From AP-15 sp963732095 (lineage in GTDB: Bacteria > Pseudomonadota > Alphaproteobacteria > ATCC43930 > CGMCC-115725), in contig CAVSZA010000016.1 in assembly GCA_963732095.1 (NCBI GenBank), positions 248,001-312,000 of the forward strand: a stretch of 64,000 nucleotides of DNA, in the 5' to 3' direction. The translations under genes were made by a program, and so were the position numbers. A model generated the notes under the pieces. It was not told the DNA's origin. It did no database searches and was given only the letters and a program-made list of their open reading frames with translations. This document shows, one piece after another, positions 23,951-32,466 of this stretch. Every line of letters starts with the position of its first letter. Position 1 is the stretch's first letter.

Positions 23951-25351
23951 ATGTTCGACAGCCTCAGTGACCGCCTCGGCGACGTCTTCGACCGGCTGCG
24001 CCGCCATGGCGCGCTAACCGAGGCCGATGTCGGGACCGCCTTGCGCGAGATCCGAATCGCGCTACTCGAGGCCGATGTGGCGCTTCCCGTGGTCAGGGAC
24101 TTTGTCGCCGCGGTTCGCGAGAAGGCGCTCGGGCAAGAGGTGCTGCGGTCGGTGACGCCGGCACAGATGGTCGTCAAGATCGTCCACGACCATCTCGTCG
24201 AGATGCTCGGGGGTGGTCCCGGGGGCGGTCCCGGGGGCGGTGAAGGCGCCACCAGGACCAATGGCATTGACCTGAACGCCCCTTCCCCTGTCGCCGTCAT
24301 GCTGGTCGGACTGCAGGGCTCGGGCAAGACGACGACTGCCGCGAAGATCGCCAGTCGCCTGAAGGGGCAAAACCGCAAGAAGGTGTTGCTCGCCTCGCTC
24401 GACGTGCAGCGGCCGGCGGCACAGGAGCAGCTCGCCATTCTCGGCCGCCAGATCGGGGTTGTTTCGCTGCCGATCGTGCCGGGCGAAAGGCCGGTCGCGA
24501 TCACCCGGCGGGCATTGCAGACCGGGCGCACCGAGGGCTACGACGTCGTGATCCTCGACACGGCCGGGCGCCTCCATGTCAACGAGGAGCTGATGCTCGA
24601 AGTCGCGGCGGTGCGCGAGGTCGCGATGCCGCACGAGACATTGCTCGTCGCCGATGCGATGACCGGTCAGGACGCGGTCAATGTCGCGAAAGCCTTTGGC
24701 GAACGCGCCGGCATCACCGGGATCGTGCTGACCCGGGTCGACGGCGACGCCCGCGGCGGGGCAGCATTGTCGATGCGCGCGATCACCGGCAAGCCGATCG
24801 TGCTGATGGGGGTCGGCGAACGCATCGAGGCGCTCGAGCCGTTTCACCCCGAGCGCATCGCCGGCCGTATCCTCGGGATGGGCGACGTCGTCAGCCTGGT
24901 CGAAAAAGCCGCCGAGACGGTCGATGAAGAGGAGGCGGAAAAGCTCGCCGCCAAACTGGAAAAGGGCCGGTTCGACCTCGACGACCTTGCGGCGCAATTG
25001 CGTCAGATCCGCCGGATGGGGGGCATGGGCGGGATGCTGAAGCTGCTGCCCGGGATCGGCAAGATTAAGAAGCAGCTGGACGAGGCGAATATCGACGAGC
25101 GGATCATCAAGCGCCAGGAGGCGATCATCTCGTCGATGACCAAGGGCGAGCGGCGCAACCCCAAGCTATTGAACGGCTCGCGCCGCCGGCGCATCGCGTC
25201 GGGTTCGGGAACCTCGGTGCAGGAGATCAACCGGCTCCTGAAACAGTACCAGGACATGGCCGACATCACCAAAAAAATGAAGAAGCTCGGCCCCAAGGGC
25301 TTGTCCCGGCACGGGCTAGCCGGGCTGCTGCCCAGTGGTTTACGGCACTAG
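23951..25351 (+). CDS. ffh: Signal recognition particle protein Ffh
   Basis: A 466-residue SRP54-family GTPase that binds SRP RNA and signal sequences and docks with FtsY to target membrane proteins. The N domain (MFDSLSDRLGDVFDRLR) is followed by the G domain with P-loop GLQGSGKTTTAAK, DVQRPAAQEQL, DTAGRLHV and TRVDGDARGGAA. The Met-rich M domain includes MGGMGGMLKLLPGIGK and ends TKKMKKLG. An unusual Gly-Pro insert (GGGPGGGPGGGEGATRTNG, encoded near 24208-24262) lies between the N and G domains. The start at 23951 gives the family N terminus; an in-frame ATG upstream overlaps the terminator. It heads the ribosomal block. Confidence 0.97.
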   Translation: MFDSLSDRLGDVFDRLRRHGALTEADVGTALREIRIALLEADVALPVVRDFVAAVREKALGQEVLRSVTPAQMVVKIVHDHLVEMLGGGPGGGPGGGEGATRTNGIDLNAPSPVAVMLVGLQGSGKTTTAAKIASRLKGQNRKKVLLASLDVQRPAAQEQLAILGRQIGVVSLPIVPGERPVAITRRALQTGRTEGYDVVILDTAGRLHVNEELMLEVAAVREVAMPHETLLVADAMTGQDAVNVAKAFGERAGITGIVLTRVDGDARGGAALSMRAITGKPIVLMGVGERIEALEPFHPERIAGRILGMGDVVSLVEKAAETVDEEEAEKLAAKLEKGRFDLDDLAAQLRQIRRMGGMGGMLKLLPGIGKIKKQLDEANIDERIIKRQEAIISSMTKGERRNPKLLNGSRRRRIASGSGTSVQEINRLLKQYQDMADITKKMKKLGPKGLSRHGLAGLLPSGLRH

Positions 25352-25381
25352 GGTTTGCGGCACTAGAATGAGGGTATGAGA

Positions 25382-25741
25382 ATGTCATTGAAAATCCGCC
25401 TTGCGCGCGGAGGCGCAAAGAAGCGCCCCTATTACAGCATCGTCGTCGCGGATTCGCGCAGTCCCCGCGACGGCCGCTTTATCGAAAAGCTCGGGACCTA
25501 TAATCCGATGCTCGACCGGTCGCATGCCGACCGGGTAACTCTAAAGACCGAACGGATCCAGCATTGGCTGGGGGTCGGCGCGTTGCCGACCGATCGGGTC
25601 GCACGGTTCCTCGGCGACGCCGGGCTCGTTGAGAAGCCGGCGGTTCGCGAGACTCCGGTCAAATCTCGGCCAAAGGCGCGGGCGCAGGAGAGACTGAAGG
25701 CCGCCGAAGAGGCGGCTGGCGCCGCCGCCGGCCGAAGCTGA
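25382..25741 (+). CDS. rpsP: 30S ribosomal protein S16
   Basis: A 119-residue S16 protein (MSLKIRLARGGAKKRPYYSI...DGRFIEKLGTYNPM), an early-assembling component of the small subunit, with an Ala/Lys-rich tail after residue 80 as in many alphaproteobacteria. ATG at 25382 is preferred to the one at 25376 because GAGGG then sits 7 bases upstream. It follows ffh closely in the conserved ffh-rpsP-rimM-trmD-rplS order. Confidence 0.96.
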   Translation: MSLKIRLARGGAKKRPYYSIVVADSRSPRDGRFIEKLGTYNPMLDRSHADRVTLKTERIQHWLGVGALPTDRVARFLGDAGLVEKPAVRETPVKSRPKARAQERLKAAEEAAGAAAGRS

Positions 25742-25754
25742 GGATCGCGGCAGC

Positions 25755-25890
25755 TGCCCCGCGGTCGTTCGTGCTTCGAGACGTACCCGCGGGGCGCTCC
25801 TCAGCATGAGGAACGCTCTCAATGGCCTTGAGGAAAATCCATCATCCTGAGGAGCCGCCGCAGGCGGCGTCTCGAAGGACGCTCAACGCC
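25755..25890. repeat. Palindromic repeat reaching into the rimM coding start
   Basis: GTGCTTCGAGACGTACCCGC and CGCTCCTCAGCATGAGGAACG are mirrored by ATCCATCATCCTGAGGAGC and GCAGGCGGCGTCTCGAAGGAC, making a long imperfect palindrome. Elements with CATCCTGAGGAGC and TCTCGAAGGA are common intergenic repeats in alphaproteobacteria. The right arm lies inside the apparent rimM frame. Confidence 0.7.
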
Positions 25891-26415
25891 GATCCAGCCG
25901 AAGTAACGCGGATCTGCGTCGGGGTCGTTACCGGGCCTCAGGGCGTCCAGGGCGCCGTGCGAATCAAGAGCTTTACCGAGGTGCCGGAGGCCATCGCAGG
26001 CTATGGCCCGCTAGAGGACGAAACCGGCCGCCGGCAATTCGATCCGAAGCTTTCCGGCGTCGTAAAGGGCGTAGTGATTGCGCGCTTTCCGGGAATCGAG
26101 GGCCGCGATCAAGCAGAGGCATTGCGCGGACTGCGTCTCTATCTCGCCCGCTCGGCTTTGCCGCAGCCAGAGGCCGAGGAATATTACCACGCCGACCTGA
26201 TCGGCCTTGACGCCGTACTGGCGGACGGGACGCCGGTCGGCCGTGTGCGCGCGATCTACGATTTCGGAGCCGGCGATACGCTCGAGCTGGCGCGGGACGG
26301 CGCATCGCCGGTGCTGGTGCCGTTCACTCGGGCAGTCGTGCCGATCGTCGCGCCGGCTGAGGGGCTGCTCGTGCTCGACCCGCCGCCGGGGCTGCTGGGC
26401 GATGACGAGCCATGA
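25822..26415 (+). CDS. rimM: Ribosome maturation factor RimM
   Basis: A 16S rRNA-processing factor that binds S19 and helps 30S head assembly. The N-terminal barrel begins ICVGVVTGPQGVQGAVRIKSF and the PRC-barrel half holds YYHADLIGLDAVLADGTPVGRV. The ORF is 197 residues, but residues 1-24 (ALRKIHHPEEPPQAASRRTL) are encoded by a palindromic intergenic repeat rather than family sequence. No ATG, GTG or TTG lies in frame between the repeat and the conserved region, so the repeat seems to provide the start. The stop overlaps the trmD ATG (ATGA). Confidence 0.93.
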   Translation: MALRKIHHPEEPPQAASRRTLNADPAEVTRICVGVVTGPQGVQGAVRIKSFTEVPEAIAGYGPLEDETGRRQFDPKLSGVVKGVVIARFPGIEGRDQAEALRGLRLYLARSALPQPEAEEYYHADLIGLDAVLADGTPVGRVRAIYDFGAGDTLELARDGASPVLVPFTRAVVPIVAPAEGLLVLDPPPGLLGDDEP

Positions 26416-27125
26416 CTTGGCGCGCGACCGTGTTGACGATTTTCCCGGAAATGCTCCCTGGCCCGCTCGCTTATTCGCTGGCCGGCAAAGCGCTGAAGGC
26501 CGGGCTCTGGCGGCTCGAAACGGTGGACATCCGCGACTTTGCGGGTGATAAACACCGCTCCGTCGACGACGCGCCGTTTGGCGGCGGGCCTGGCATGGTA
26601 ATGCGGCCGGACGTGCTCGATGGGGCAATCGTCGGTGCCGGCAAGTTGGGACCGCTCATTCTGCTGTCGCCGCGCGGACGCCGGCTCGATCAACAACGGG
26701 TGCGCGAGCTTGCCGCGGAGCCGGGGGTGCGCCTGATCTGCGGCCGCTTCGAGGGTGTGGACGAGCGAGTGCTGGAGGCGCACGACATCGAGGAGGTGAG
26801 CCTCGGCGACTTTGTGCTGTCGGGCGGTGAGCCGGCGGCGATCGCGCTGATCGACGCCTGTGTACGATTGTTGCCGGGTGTCGTCGGACGCGCCGAGGCG
26901 CTGGCCGAGGAGAGTTTCGCCGAGGGTCTGCTCGAATATCCGCAATATACTCGCCCGCAGCTGTGGCAAGGGCGCGCCGTGCCGGAGGTGCTGGTGTCGG
27001 GCGATCATCGACGCATCCGGGCTTGGCGCCGGACCGAGGCGAAGCGCTTGACCGGCGAGCGCCGGCCGGATTTGTGGGAGCGCCACCTGGCGGCGCAGGA
27101 TGATAGAGATCGAGAGGTGGAGTGA
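26412..27125 (+). CDS. trmD: tRNA (guanine37-N1)-methyltransferase TrmD
   Basis: A 237-residue SPOUT methyltransferase forming m1G37 next to the anticodon, which prevents +1 frameshifting. The N-terminal TWRATVLTIFPEM, the RSVDDAPFGGGPGM loop and the trefoil-knot motif FVLSGGEPAAIALIDACVRL are all present. Translationally coupled to rimM by a 4-base overlap and to rplS by a TGATG junction. Confidence 0.97.
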   Translation: MTWRATVLTIFPEMLPGPLAYSLAGKALKAGLWRLETVDIRDFAGDKHRSVDDAPFGGGPGMVMRPDVLDGAIVGAGKLGPLILLSPRGRRLDQQRVRELAAEPGVRLICGRFEGVDERVLEAHDIEEVSLGDFVLSGGEPAAIALIDACVRLLPGVVGRAEALAEESFAEGLLEYPQYTRPQLWQGRAVPEVLVSGDHRRIRAWRRTEAKRLTGERRPDLWERHLAAQDDRDREVE

Positions 27126-27589
27126 TGAACCTTCTGCAGCAGCTCGAGCAGGAGCAGGTCGACAAGCTCGCCGCCAGCCGGCCGATCCCGGAGTTCCAGC
27201 CCGGCGACACGTTGCGGGTCGGGGTCAAAGTCGTCGAAGGCGAACGTGAGCGCATCCAGGTCTTCGAGGGCGTTTGCATCGGCCGCAAGAACGCCGGGGT
27301 GAACTCCAATTTCACTTTGCGAAAAATCTCTTACGGCGAAGGAGTGGAGCGCATCTTCCCGCTATATTCGCCCCGCATCACCTCAATCGATGTGGTGCGC
27401 CGCGGCGTGGTGCGGCGGGCCAAGCTCTATTACCTGCGCGGCCTTACCGGCAAGGCTGCGCGCATTACCGAACGCGCCCGCGACAGCGCGCGGCCCGGCG
27501 CCAAACGAGCCGGTGCGAGTGCACGACCCCAAACCGAACCGTCCCCCGCGATGGCCGGTTCGGTCGAAGAAACCAACCAATCGGAGTAA
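27125..27589 (+). CDS. rplS: 50S ribosomal protein L19
   Basis: A 154-residue L19 located at the 30S-50S interface, recognised from FQPGDTLRVGVKVVEGERER, FEGVCIGRKNAGVNSNFT and VRRGVVRRAKLYYLRGLTGKAARI. The last 40 residues are an alphaproteobacterial Ala/Pro-rich tail. GAGAGGTGGAG precedes the start; the ATG at 27125 overlaps the trmD stop. Confidence 0.96.
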   Translation: MNLLQQLEQEQVDKLAASRPIPEFQPGDTLRVGVKVVEGERERIQVFEGVCIGRKNAGVNSNFTLRKISYGEGVERIFPLYSPRITSIDVVRRGVVRRAKLYYLRGLTGKAARITERARDSARPGAKRAGASARPQTEPSPAMAGSVEETNQSE

Positions 27590-27597
27590 ACGCAGCC

Positions 27598-29004
27598 ATG
27601 GCCCCGCCGCGCACCCTTTTTGACAAGATCTGGGACAACCACGTCATCGCCCCGCAGAGCGAAGGCACCTACCTGATCTACATAGATCTTCACCTGATCC
27701 ACGAGGTCACGACGCCGCAAGCCTTCGAAGGGCTGAAGCTCGCCGGCCGCAAGGTTCGCCGGCCCGACGCGACGATGGCGGTAGCCGACCACAATGTGCC
27801 GACGAGCGATCGCAGCCGCGGCATCGACGACCCGGAATCGAGGCTGCAGGTCGATACCCTGGAGCGCTACGTGAAGGAGTTCGGCGTCCCCTATTTCCCG
27901 ATCGACAGCATCAACCAGGGCATCGTCCACATCATCGGGCCGGAGCAGGGGCTGAGCCAGCCCGGCATGACGATCGTGTGCGGCGACAGCCACACCGCGA
28001 CGCATGGCGCAATGGGCGCGCTGGCCTTTGGCATCGGCACCTCCGAGGTCGAGCACGTGCTCGCCACCCAGACTTTGATCCAGGCGCCGGCCAAGAACAT
28101 GCTGATCGAGGTGAACGGCGGCCTCGGCGCCGGCGTCAGCCCCAAGGACGTGATCCTCGCGATCATCGGAAAGATCGGTACCGCCGGCGGCACCGGCCAT
28201 GTCTTCGAATATGCCGGCAACACCTTCCGCGACATGTCGATGGAAGGCCGCATGACGGTCTGCAACATGTCTATCGAAGCGGGCGCGCGCGCCGGGCTTG
28301 TCGCGCCGGACGAAAAAACCACCGCCTACGTGATGGGCCGACCCTACGCCCCGAAGGGCGCGGCCTGGGAGCAGGCGGTTGATTATTGGCGCACCCTGCC
28401 CTCCGACCCGGGCGCCGAATACGACAAAGAGGCACATCTCGACGCCGCCGACATCGCGCCGCACGTCTCCTGGGGCACGAGCCCGCAAGATGTAGCCCCG
28501 ATCACCGGCCGGGTCCCCGATCCATCGCAGGTCGATGACCCGTTGAAGCGCGCGGCGATGCAGCGATCGCTCGAATACATGGCCCTGGCGCCGAATACGC
28601 GGCTCATCGATGTGGCGGTGGAGCGCGTGTTTATCGGCTCATGCACGAACAGCCGCATCGAGGATTTGCGCGCCGCCGCGGCGATCGCCAAGGGTCGGCG
28701 GGTGGCCGAAGGGGTGCGGGCATTGGTCGTGCCGGGATCGGGCCTCGTCAAGCATCAGGCGGAAGAGGAAGGGCTCGACCGGATCTTTCTCGAAGCCGGG
28801 TTCGAGTGGCGCGAACCGGGCTGCTCGAATTGCATGTCGATGAACAACGATCGCGCGATGAACGGGGAGCGGATCGCCTCGACCTCGAACCGCAACTTTG
28901 AGGGCCGCCAGGGCAAGAACGCCAAGACCCACCTGATGGGGCCGGCCATGGCCGCCGCCGCCGCCATCACCGGCCACCTCGCCGACGTCCGCCAGTTGGG
29001 GTGA
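27598..29004 (+). CDS. leuC: 3-isopropylmalate dehydratase, large subunit
   Basis: A 468-residue aconitase-family protein converting 2-isopropylmalate to 3-isopropylmalate in leucine synthesis with LeuD. The [4Fe-4S] cysteines are in IGSCTNSR and CSNCMSMN. Other family marks are IDLHLIHEVTTPQAF, CGDSHTATHGA and the C-terminal HLMGPAMAAAAAI. It lies 8 bases after rplS, a conserved alphaproteobacterial arrangement. The frame extends upstream into rplS, but the MAPPRTLFDKIWD start is the family one. Confidence 0.97.
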   Translation: MAPPRTLFDKIWDNHVIAPQSEGTYLIYIDLHLIHEVTTPQAFEGLKLAGRKVRRPDATMAVADHNVPTSDRSRGIDDPESRLQVDTLERYVKEFGVPYFPIDSINQGIVHIIGPEQGLSQPGMTIVCGDSHTATHGAMGALAFGIGTSEVEHVLATQTLIQAPAKNMLIEVNGGLGAGVSPKDVILAIIGKIGTAGGTGHVFEYAGNTFRDMSMEGRMTVCNMSIEAGARAGLVAPDEKTTAYVMGRPYAPKGAAWEQAVDYWRTLPSDPGAEYDKEAHLDAADIAPHVSWGTSPQDVAPITGRVPDPSQVDDPLKRAAMQRSLEYMALAPNTRLIDVAVERVFIGSCTNSRIEDLRAAAAIAKGRRVAEGVRALVVPGSGLVKHQAEEEGLDRIFLEAGFEWREPGCSNCMSMNNDRAMNGERIASTSNRNFEGRQGKNAKTHLMGPAMAAAAAITGHLADVRQLG

Positions 29005-29034
29005 GCCCGGCTACACGCAGATCTTGCGGGCCTC

Positions 29035-29139
29035 GGTCCGTAGTCCGTAGTCCGTAGTCCGTAGGATGGGTTGAGCATCGCGAAACCCATCGCAAAGAGC
29101 GCAGATGATGGGTTTCGCTCCGCTCAACCCATCCTACAG
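29035..29139. repeat. Short tandem repeat plus nested palindrome between leuC and leuD
   Basis: Three exact copies of TAGTCCG (29041-29061) adjoin a palindrome: GTAGGATGGGTTGAGC (29061-29076) pairs with GCTCAACCCATCCTAC (29122-29137), and inside it CGAAACCCAT (29081-29090) pairs with ATGGGTTTCG (29108-29117). Elements with the GTAGGATGGGTTGAGC arm are dispersed repeats in many proteobacteria. It separates leuC from leuD by about 185 bases and could cause polarity or mRNA processing. Confidence 0.85.
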
Positions 29140-29189
29140 GTCTACAGAACCAATCATCCGAACGCGCCCGAGCACCAGAGAGGACCGAT

Positions 29190-29819
29190 ATGGAAAAATT
29201 CACACAGCTGACCGGTGTCGCGGCGCCGCTGCCGATCATCAATCTCGACACCGACAAGATCTTCCCGGCGGTTTATTTGAAGACAATCAAACGGACCGGT
29301 CTCTCGAAGTGGCTGTTCGAGGAGATCCGGTTTCGCGCGGATGGTTCGGAGAATCCGGATTTCGTGCTGAACCAGGCGCCCTACCGCAACGCCAAGATCT
29401 TGATCGGCGCGGATAATTTCGGCTGCGGGTCGAGCCGCGAGCACGCCCCTTGGGCGCTCCTCGATTTCGGCATCCGCTGCATTATCGCGCCGAGTTTTGC
29501 CGACATCTTCTATAATAATTGTTTCAAGAACGGCATCTTGCCGATCGCCCTGCCCAAGGAAATCGTTGACGAATTGATGGAAGACGCCAGGAAAGGCGCC
29601 AACGCGGTGATGACGATCGACCTGGCAACTCAGACGATCACACGACCGGACGGAGAGAAGGTGCATTTCGAGCTGGATGCATTCCGCAAGCATTGCCTCC
29701 TGAATGGGCTCGACGACATCGGCCTGACGGAGCAGAAGAGCGCGGAAATCGGCGCCTATGAGGAAAAGGCGCGGCTGGCGCGTCCGTGGCAGTTTGGCAT
29801 GATCCGGCCCGGGGCTTGA
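29190..29819 (+). CDS. leuD: 3-isopropylmalate dehydratase, small subunit
   Basis: A 209-residue swivel-domain subunit that completes the isopropylmalate isomerase active site with LeuC. Key motifs are PLPIINLDTDKIFPA, NFGCGSSREHAPWAL and FADIFYNNCFKNGILPI. AGAGAGGACCGAT precedes the ATG. The usual tight leuC-leuD coupling is interrupted by the repeat at 29035-29139, while leuB follows 3 bases after the stop. Confidence 0.96.
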   Translation: MEKFTQLTGVAAPLPIINLDTDKIFPAVYLKTIKRTGLSKWLFEEIRFRADGSENPDFVLNQAPYRNAKILIGADNFGCGSSREHAPWALLDFGIRCIIAPSFADIFYNNCFKNGILPIALPKEIVDELMEDARKGANAVMTIDLATQTITRPDGEKVHFELDAFRKHCLLNGLDDIGLTEQKSAEIGAYEEKARLARPWQFGMIRPGA

Positions 29820-29822
29820 TCC

Positions 29823-30944
29823 GTGGCGCAGACCCGCGCATCCAATCGCAAAGTGCTCGTGTTGGCGGGCGACGGCATCGGACCCGAAATCATGCGCCAA
29901 GCGCTGCGCGTGATCGAGTTCTTCGACCAGCGCCATCTAGCTAGCTTCGAAATCACTGAGGGTCTCGTGGGTGGCGCGGCCCTCGATGAAGCAGGGGTTC
30001 CGTTGACCGACGGCACCCTGGCCCAGGCGGTCGCCAGCGACGCGGTGCTGTTCGGCGCCGTCGGCGGCGCGAAATGGGATACGTTACCGTTCGAGCTGCG
30101 CCCTGAGCGCGGCATCCTTCAGTTGCGCAAGGAAATGGACCTGTTCGCCAATTTGCGGCCGGCGGTGGTGTTCGACGCGCTCGCCGACTCGTCGAGCTTG
30201 AAGCGTGAGCTGGTGAGCGGCCTCGATCTGATGATCGTGCGAGAACTGACCGGCGGCATCTATTTCGGTGAGCCGCGCGGGGTCGAGACATTGCCGGACG
30301 GCAGCCGTCGCGGGATCAATACCGAAGTCTATACCGAAGTCGAGATCGAGCGCGTCGCACGCGTCGCCTTTGATCTGTCGAGAAAGCGCCACGGTCGAGT
30401 TTGCGAGGTCGACAAGGCCAACGTCATGGAATCGGGCGGGCTGTGGCGCGAGGTCGCGCAACGGGTTCGCGATGCGGATTACCCGGATGTCGAGCTCTCA
30501 TTCATGTATGCCGACAACTGCGCGATGCAGCTGGTCCGCAATCCGAAGCAGTTCGACGTCATCGTCACCAGCAACCTGTTCGGCGATTTGCTGTCCGATT
30601 GCGCGGCGATGCTCACGGGGTCACTCGGCATGCTGCCCTCGGCCTCGCTCGGCGCGCCCGACGCGAGCGGGAGACGCAAGGCGCTCTACGAGCCGGTCCA
30701 CGGCAGTGCGCCGGACATCGCGGGCAAGGACATGGCCAACCCACTCGCCTGCATCCTCTCCTTCTCGATGATGTTGCGCTATTCCTTCGATATGGCCGAG
30801 GAGGCCGATCTCGTCGAGAATGCAGTGCGCCGGGCGCTCGCTTCAGGTGTGCGGACAAGCGACATCGTGCAGCCCAATACCGGGCGCGTCTCGACCGGTG
30901 TCATGGGCGATACAGTATTGCGCGAGCTGGAGAAGGCGGCTTAA
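29823..30944 (+). CDS. leuB: 3-isopropylmalate dehydrogenase
   Basis: A 373-residue NAD-dependent beta-decarboxylating dehydrogenase, third step of leucine synthesis. It shows LVLAGDGIGPEIM, the substrate-binding RPERGILQLRKEMDLFANLRP, catalytic DKANVMESG and metal-binding NLFGDLLSDCAAML, and the NAD site HGSAPDIAGKDMANP. It starts with GTG at 29823, three bases after leuD, implying translational coupling. It converges on the amidohydrolase gene. Confidence 0.97.
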   Translation: MAQTRASNRKVLVLAGDGIGPEIMRQALRVIEFFDQRHLASFEITEGLVGGAALDEAGVPLTDGTLAQAVASDAVLFGAVGGAKWDTLPFELRPERGILQLRKEMDLFANLRPAVVFDALADSSSLKRELVSGLDLMIVRELTGGIYFGEPRGVETLPDGSRRGINTEVYTEVEIERVARVAFDLSRKRHGRVCEVDKANVMESGGLWREVAQRVRDADYPDVELSFMYADNCAMQLVRNPKQFDVIVTSNLFGDLLSDCAAMLTGSLGMLPSASLGAPDASGRRKALYEPVHGSAPDIAGKDMANPLACILSFSMMLRYSFDMAEEADLVENAVRRALASGVRTSDIVQPNTGRVSTGVMGDTVLRELEKAA

Positions 30945-30949
30945 CCCGG

Positions 30950-32179
30950 CTATAGGCGTTTGTAGAAGACCCCGTCTTTCATGATGTGGCTCAGGTGCTC
31001 GCCTTGGCCGTCGAGCAGCGAGATGTCGGCGAGAGGGTCGCCGTCGACGGCGATCAAATCGGCGCGCGCGCCGGGGGTGATGACCCCGAGCTCCGCCGAG
31101 CGGTTCAGGAGTTCGGCATTCACAATCGTCGCTGAGCGGATAATGTCGAAGGGCGTCATCGCCTCGCCCCGGATTACGAATTCTCGCGACTGGTGTCGGT
31201 GCATCGGGCCGAGCAGGTCGGTGCCGAAACCGATCTTGACACCAGCCCCTTGCAGGATTTCGAGCGAACTAAGCCCCGCCTCGCGCACCTCGGCGAGCTT
31301 GGCCATGCTGACCTCGGGAAAGCCCAGTTCTGCGCCAAACCGGTGCAATGCGTCGTAGGTGACGAGCGTCGGCACGACAAACGCGCCGGCGCCGGCGACA
31401 TGTTCGGCGGTAGCGCGGTCGATCAGATTGGCGTGCTCGATCGAGCGCACCCCGAAATCGATCGAGCGGCGGATCGCCTCGGGCGAATAGGCGTGCGCCA
31501 TTACATAGGTGTGCCAGGCCCGCGCCTCCTCGACGATCGCGCGCACCTCCTCCTCGCTGTACTGCAGGTTCCAGATCGGGTCATAAGGTGAGGCGACGCC
31601 GCCCGAGGCCACGATCTTGATCTGCGTCGCCCCTTTGCGCAGCTCGTCGCGGGCCGCGCGGCGGCATTCCGCGACGCCGTCGGCGATGCGCGACATTGCC
31701 AGCCCTCCACTGCAGCAGGCGCAAGTATCGACCGGTTGCGTGCGCGGACGGACATCGCCGTGGCCGCCGGTTTGGCTCAGCGCCATGCCCGAGGGGAAGA
31801 TCCGCGGCCCGCGCACGAGGCCCTCCTCGACAGCCTCGGCGAGCCCGCCATCGGCCCCCGCGGCATCGCGGATCGTCGTAAACCCGCGCTGCAGCATTTC
31901 TTCGAGCACCTTGGCCGCCTGCAGGGTCAAGAGCGTAACCGGCCGGTCCGAAAGCCGGGCGAGGGCCGCGTCGACCGCGAGCACATGGACGTGCGCGTCG
32001 ATCAGCCCGGGCATCAACGTCCGGCCTGCGAGCCCGATTGTCTCGGCGGAGGCGCTCTTGATCGCCCGGTCGGACACTTCGCGGATATGCCCGCCCTCCA
32101 CCAGCACATGATGATCCTCGCGGCGCTCGCTGCGGGTGCCGTCGAGCACGGCGCAATCGGCAAAAATGAACCCGGTCAT
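30950..32179 (-). CDS. Metal-dependent amidohydrolase family protein
   Basis: About 409 residues of the prolidase-like imidazolonepropionase/amidohydrolase group: GLIDAHVHVLAVDAAL (His-x-His metal motif, about residue 63), VASGGVASPYDPI, HAYSPEAIRRSIDFGVRSIEHANLI, FGTDLLGPMHRHQSREF and the composite-domain ending GVITPGARADLIAVDGDPL. Such enzymes cleave peptide or amide bonds in small metabolites; the substrate is unknown. ATG at 32179 follows GGAGGGTGTA; an upstream TTG or ATG would add 15 non-family residues. Confidence 0.87.
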   Translation of the reverse strand: MTGFIFADCAVLDGTRSERREDHHVLVEGGHIREVSDRAIKSASAETIGLAGRTLMPGLIDAHVHVLAVDAALARLSDRPVTLLTLQAAKVLEEMLQRGFTTIRDAAGADGGLAEAVEEGLVRGPRIFPSGMALSQTGGHGDVRPRTQPVDTCACCSGGLAMSRIADGVAECRRAARDELRKGATQIKIVASGGVASPYDPIWNLQYSEEEVRAIVEEARAWHTYVMAHAYSPEAIRRSIDFGVRSIEHANLIDRATAEHVAGAGAFVVPTLVTYDALHRFGAELGFPEVSMAKLAEVREAGLSSLEILQGAGVKIGFGTDLLGPMHRHQSREFVIRGEAMTPFDIIRSATIVNAELLNRSAELGVITPGARADLIAVDGDPLADISLLDGQGEHLSHIMKDGVFYKRL

Positions 32180-32257
32180 TACACCCTCCGGATCGCAGAT
32201 TAGGCTAGATTGCCGCGCTCGCAAAAGCGGACCGATAGCCGCCCAGTCAAACGGCTT

Positions 32258-32394
32258 GTCATTTCTTCCGGTCGTCCGGGGCGCGGGGCTCCGCCCGCGA
32301 GCCCGGAACCCATGGACACGGGCCGACGAGAAAGGGTTGATGGGCCGGTGTTCATGGTTTCCGGGCCCGGCCCACGGGCCGTCCCGGAATGACG
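32258..32394. repeat. Long imperfect palindromic repeat between amidohydrolase and cobT
   Basis: The element runs from GTCATTTCTTCCGGTCGTCC to GTCCCGGAATGAC, with internal CCCGGAACCCATGGACAC mirrored by GTGTTCATGGTTTCCGGG. It belongs to the dispersed GTCATTCCGGG repeat type found in rhizobial genomes. It occupies most of the cobT upstream region, and I found no cobalamin riboswitch B12-box there. Confidence 0.65.
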
Positions 32395-32466
32395 ATATTG
32401 CCTTTGAAAGGACGGCGCCCTTTTGCCTGTGTTTCTTGGCAGGCGCCTTGTTAGAGGAACATCCGC

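Noticed and set aside
32225..32466. Cobalamin riboswitch upstream of cobT
   Set aside because: No B12-box-like sequence was found; the region is filled by a palindromic repeat.
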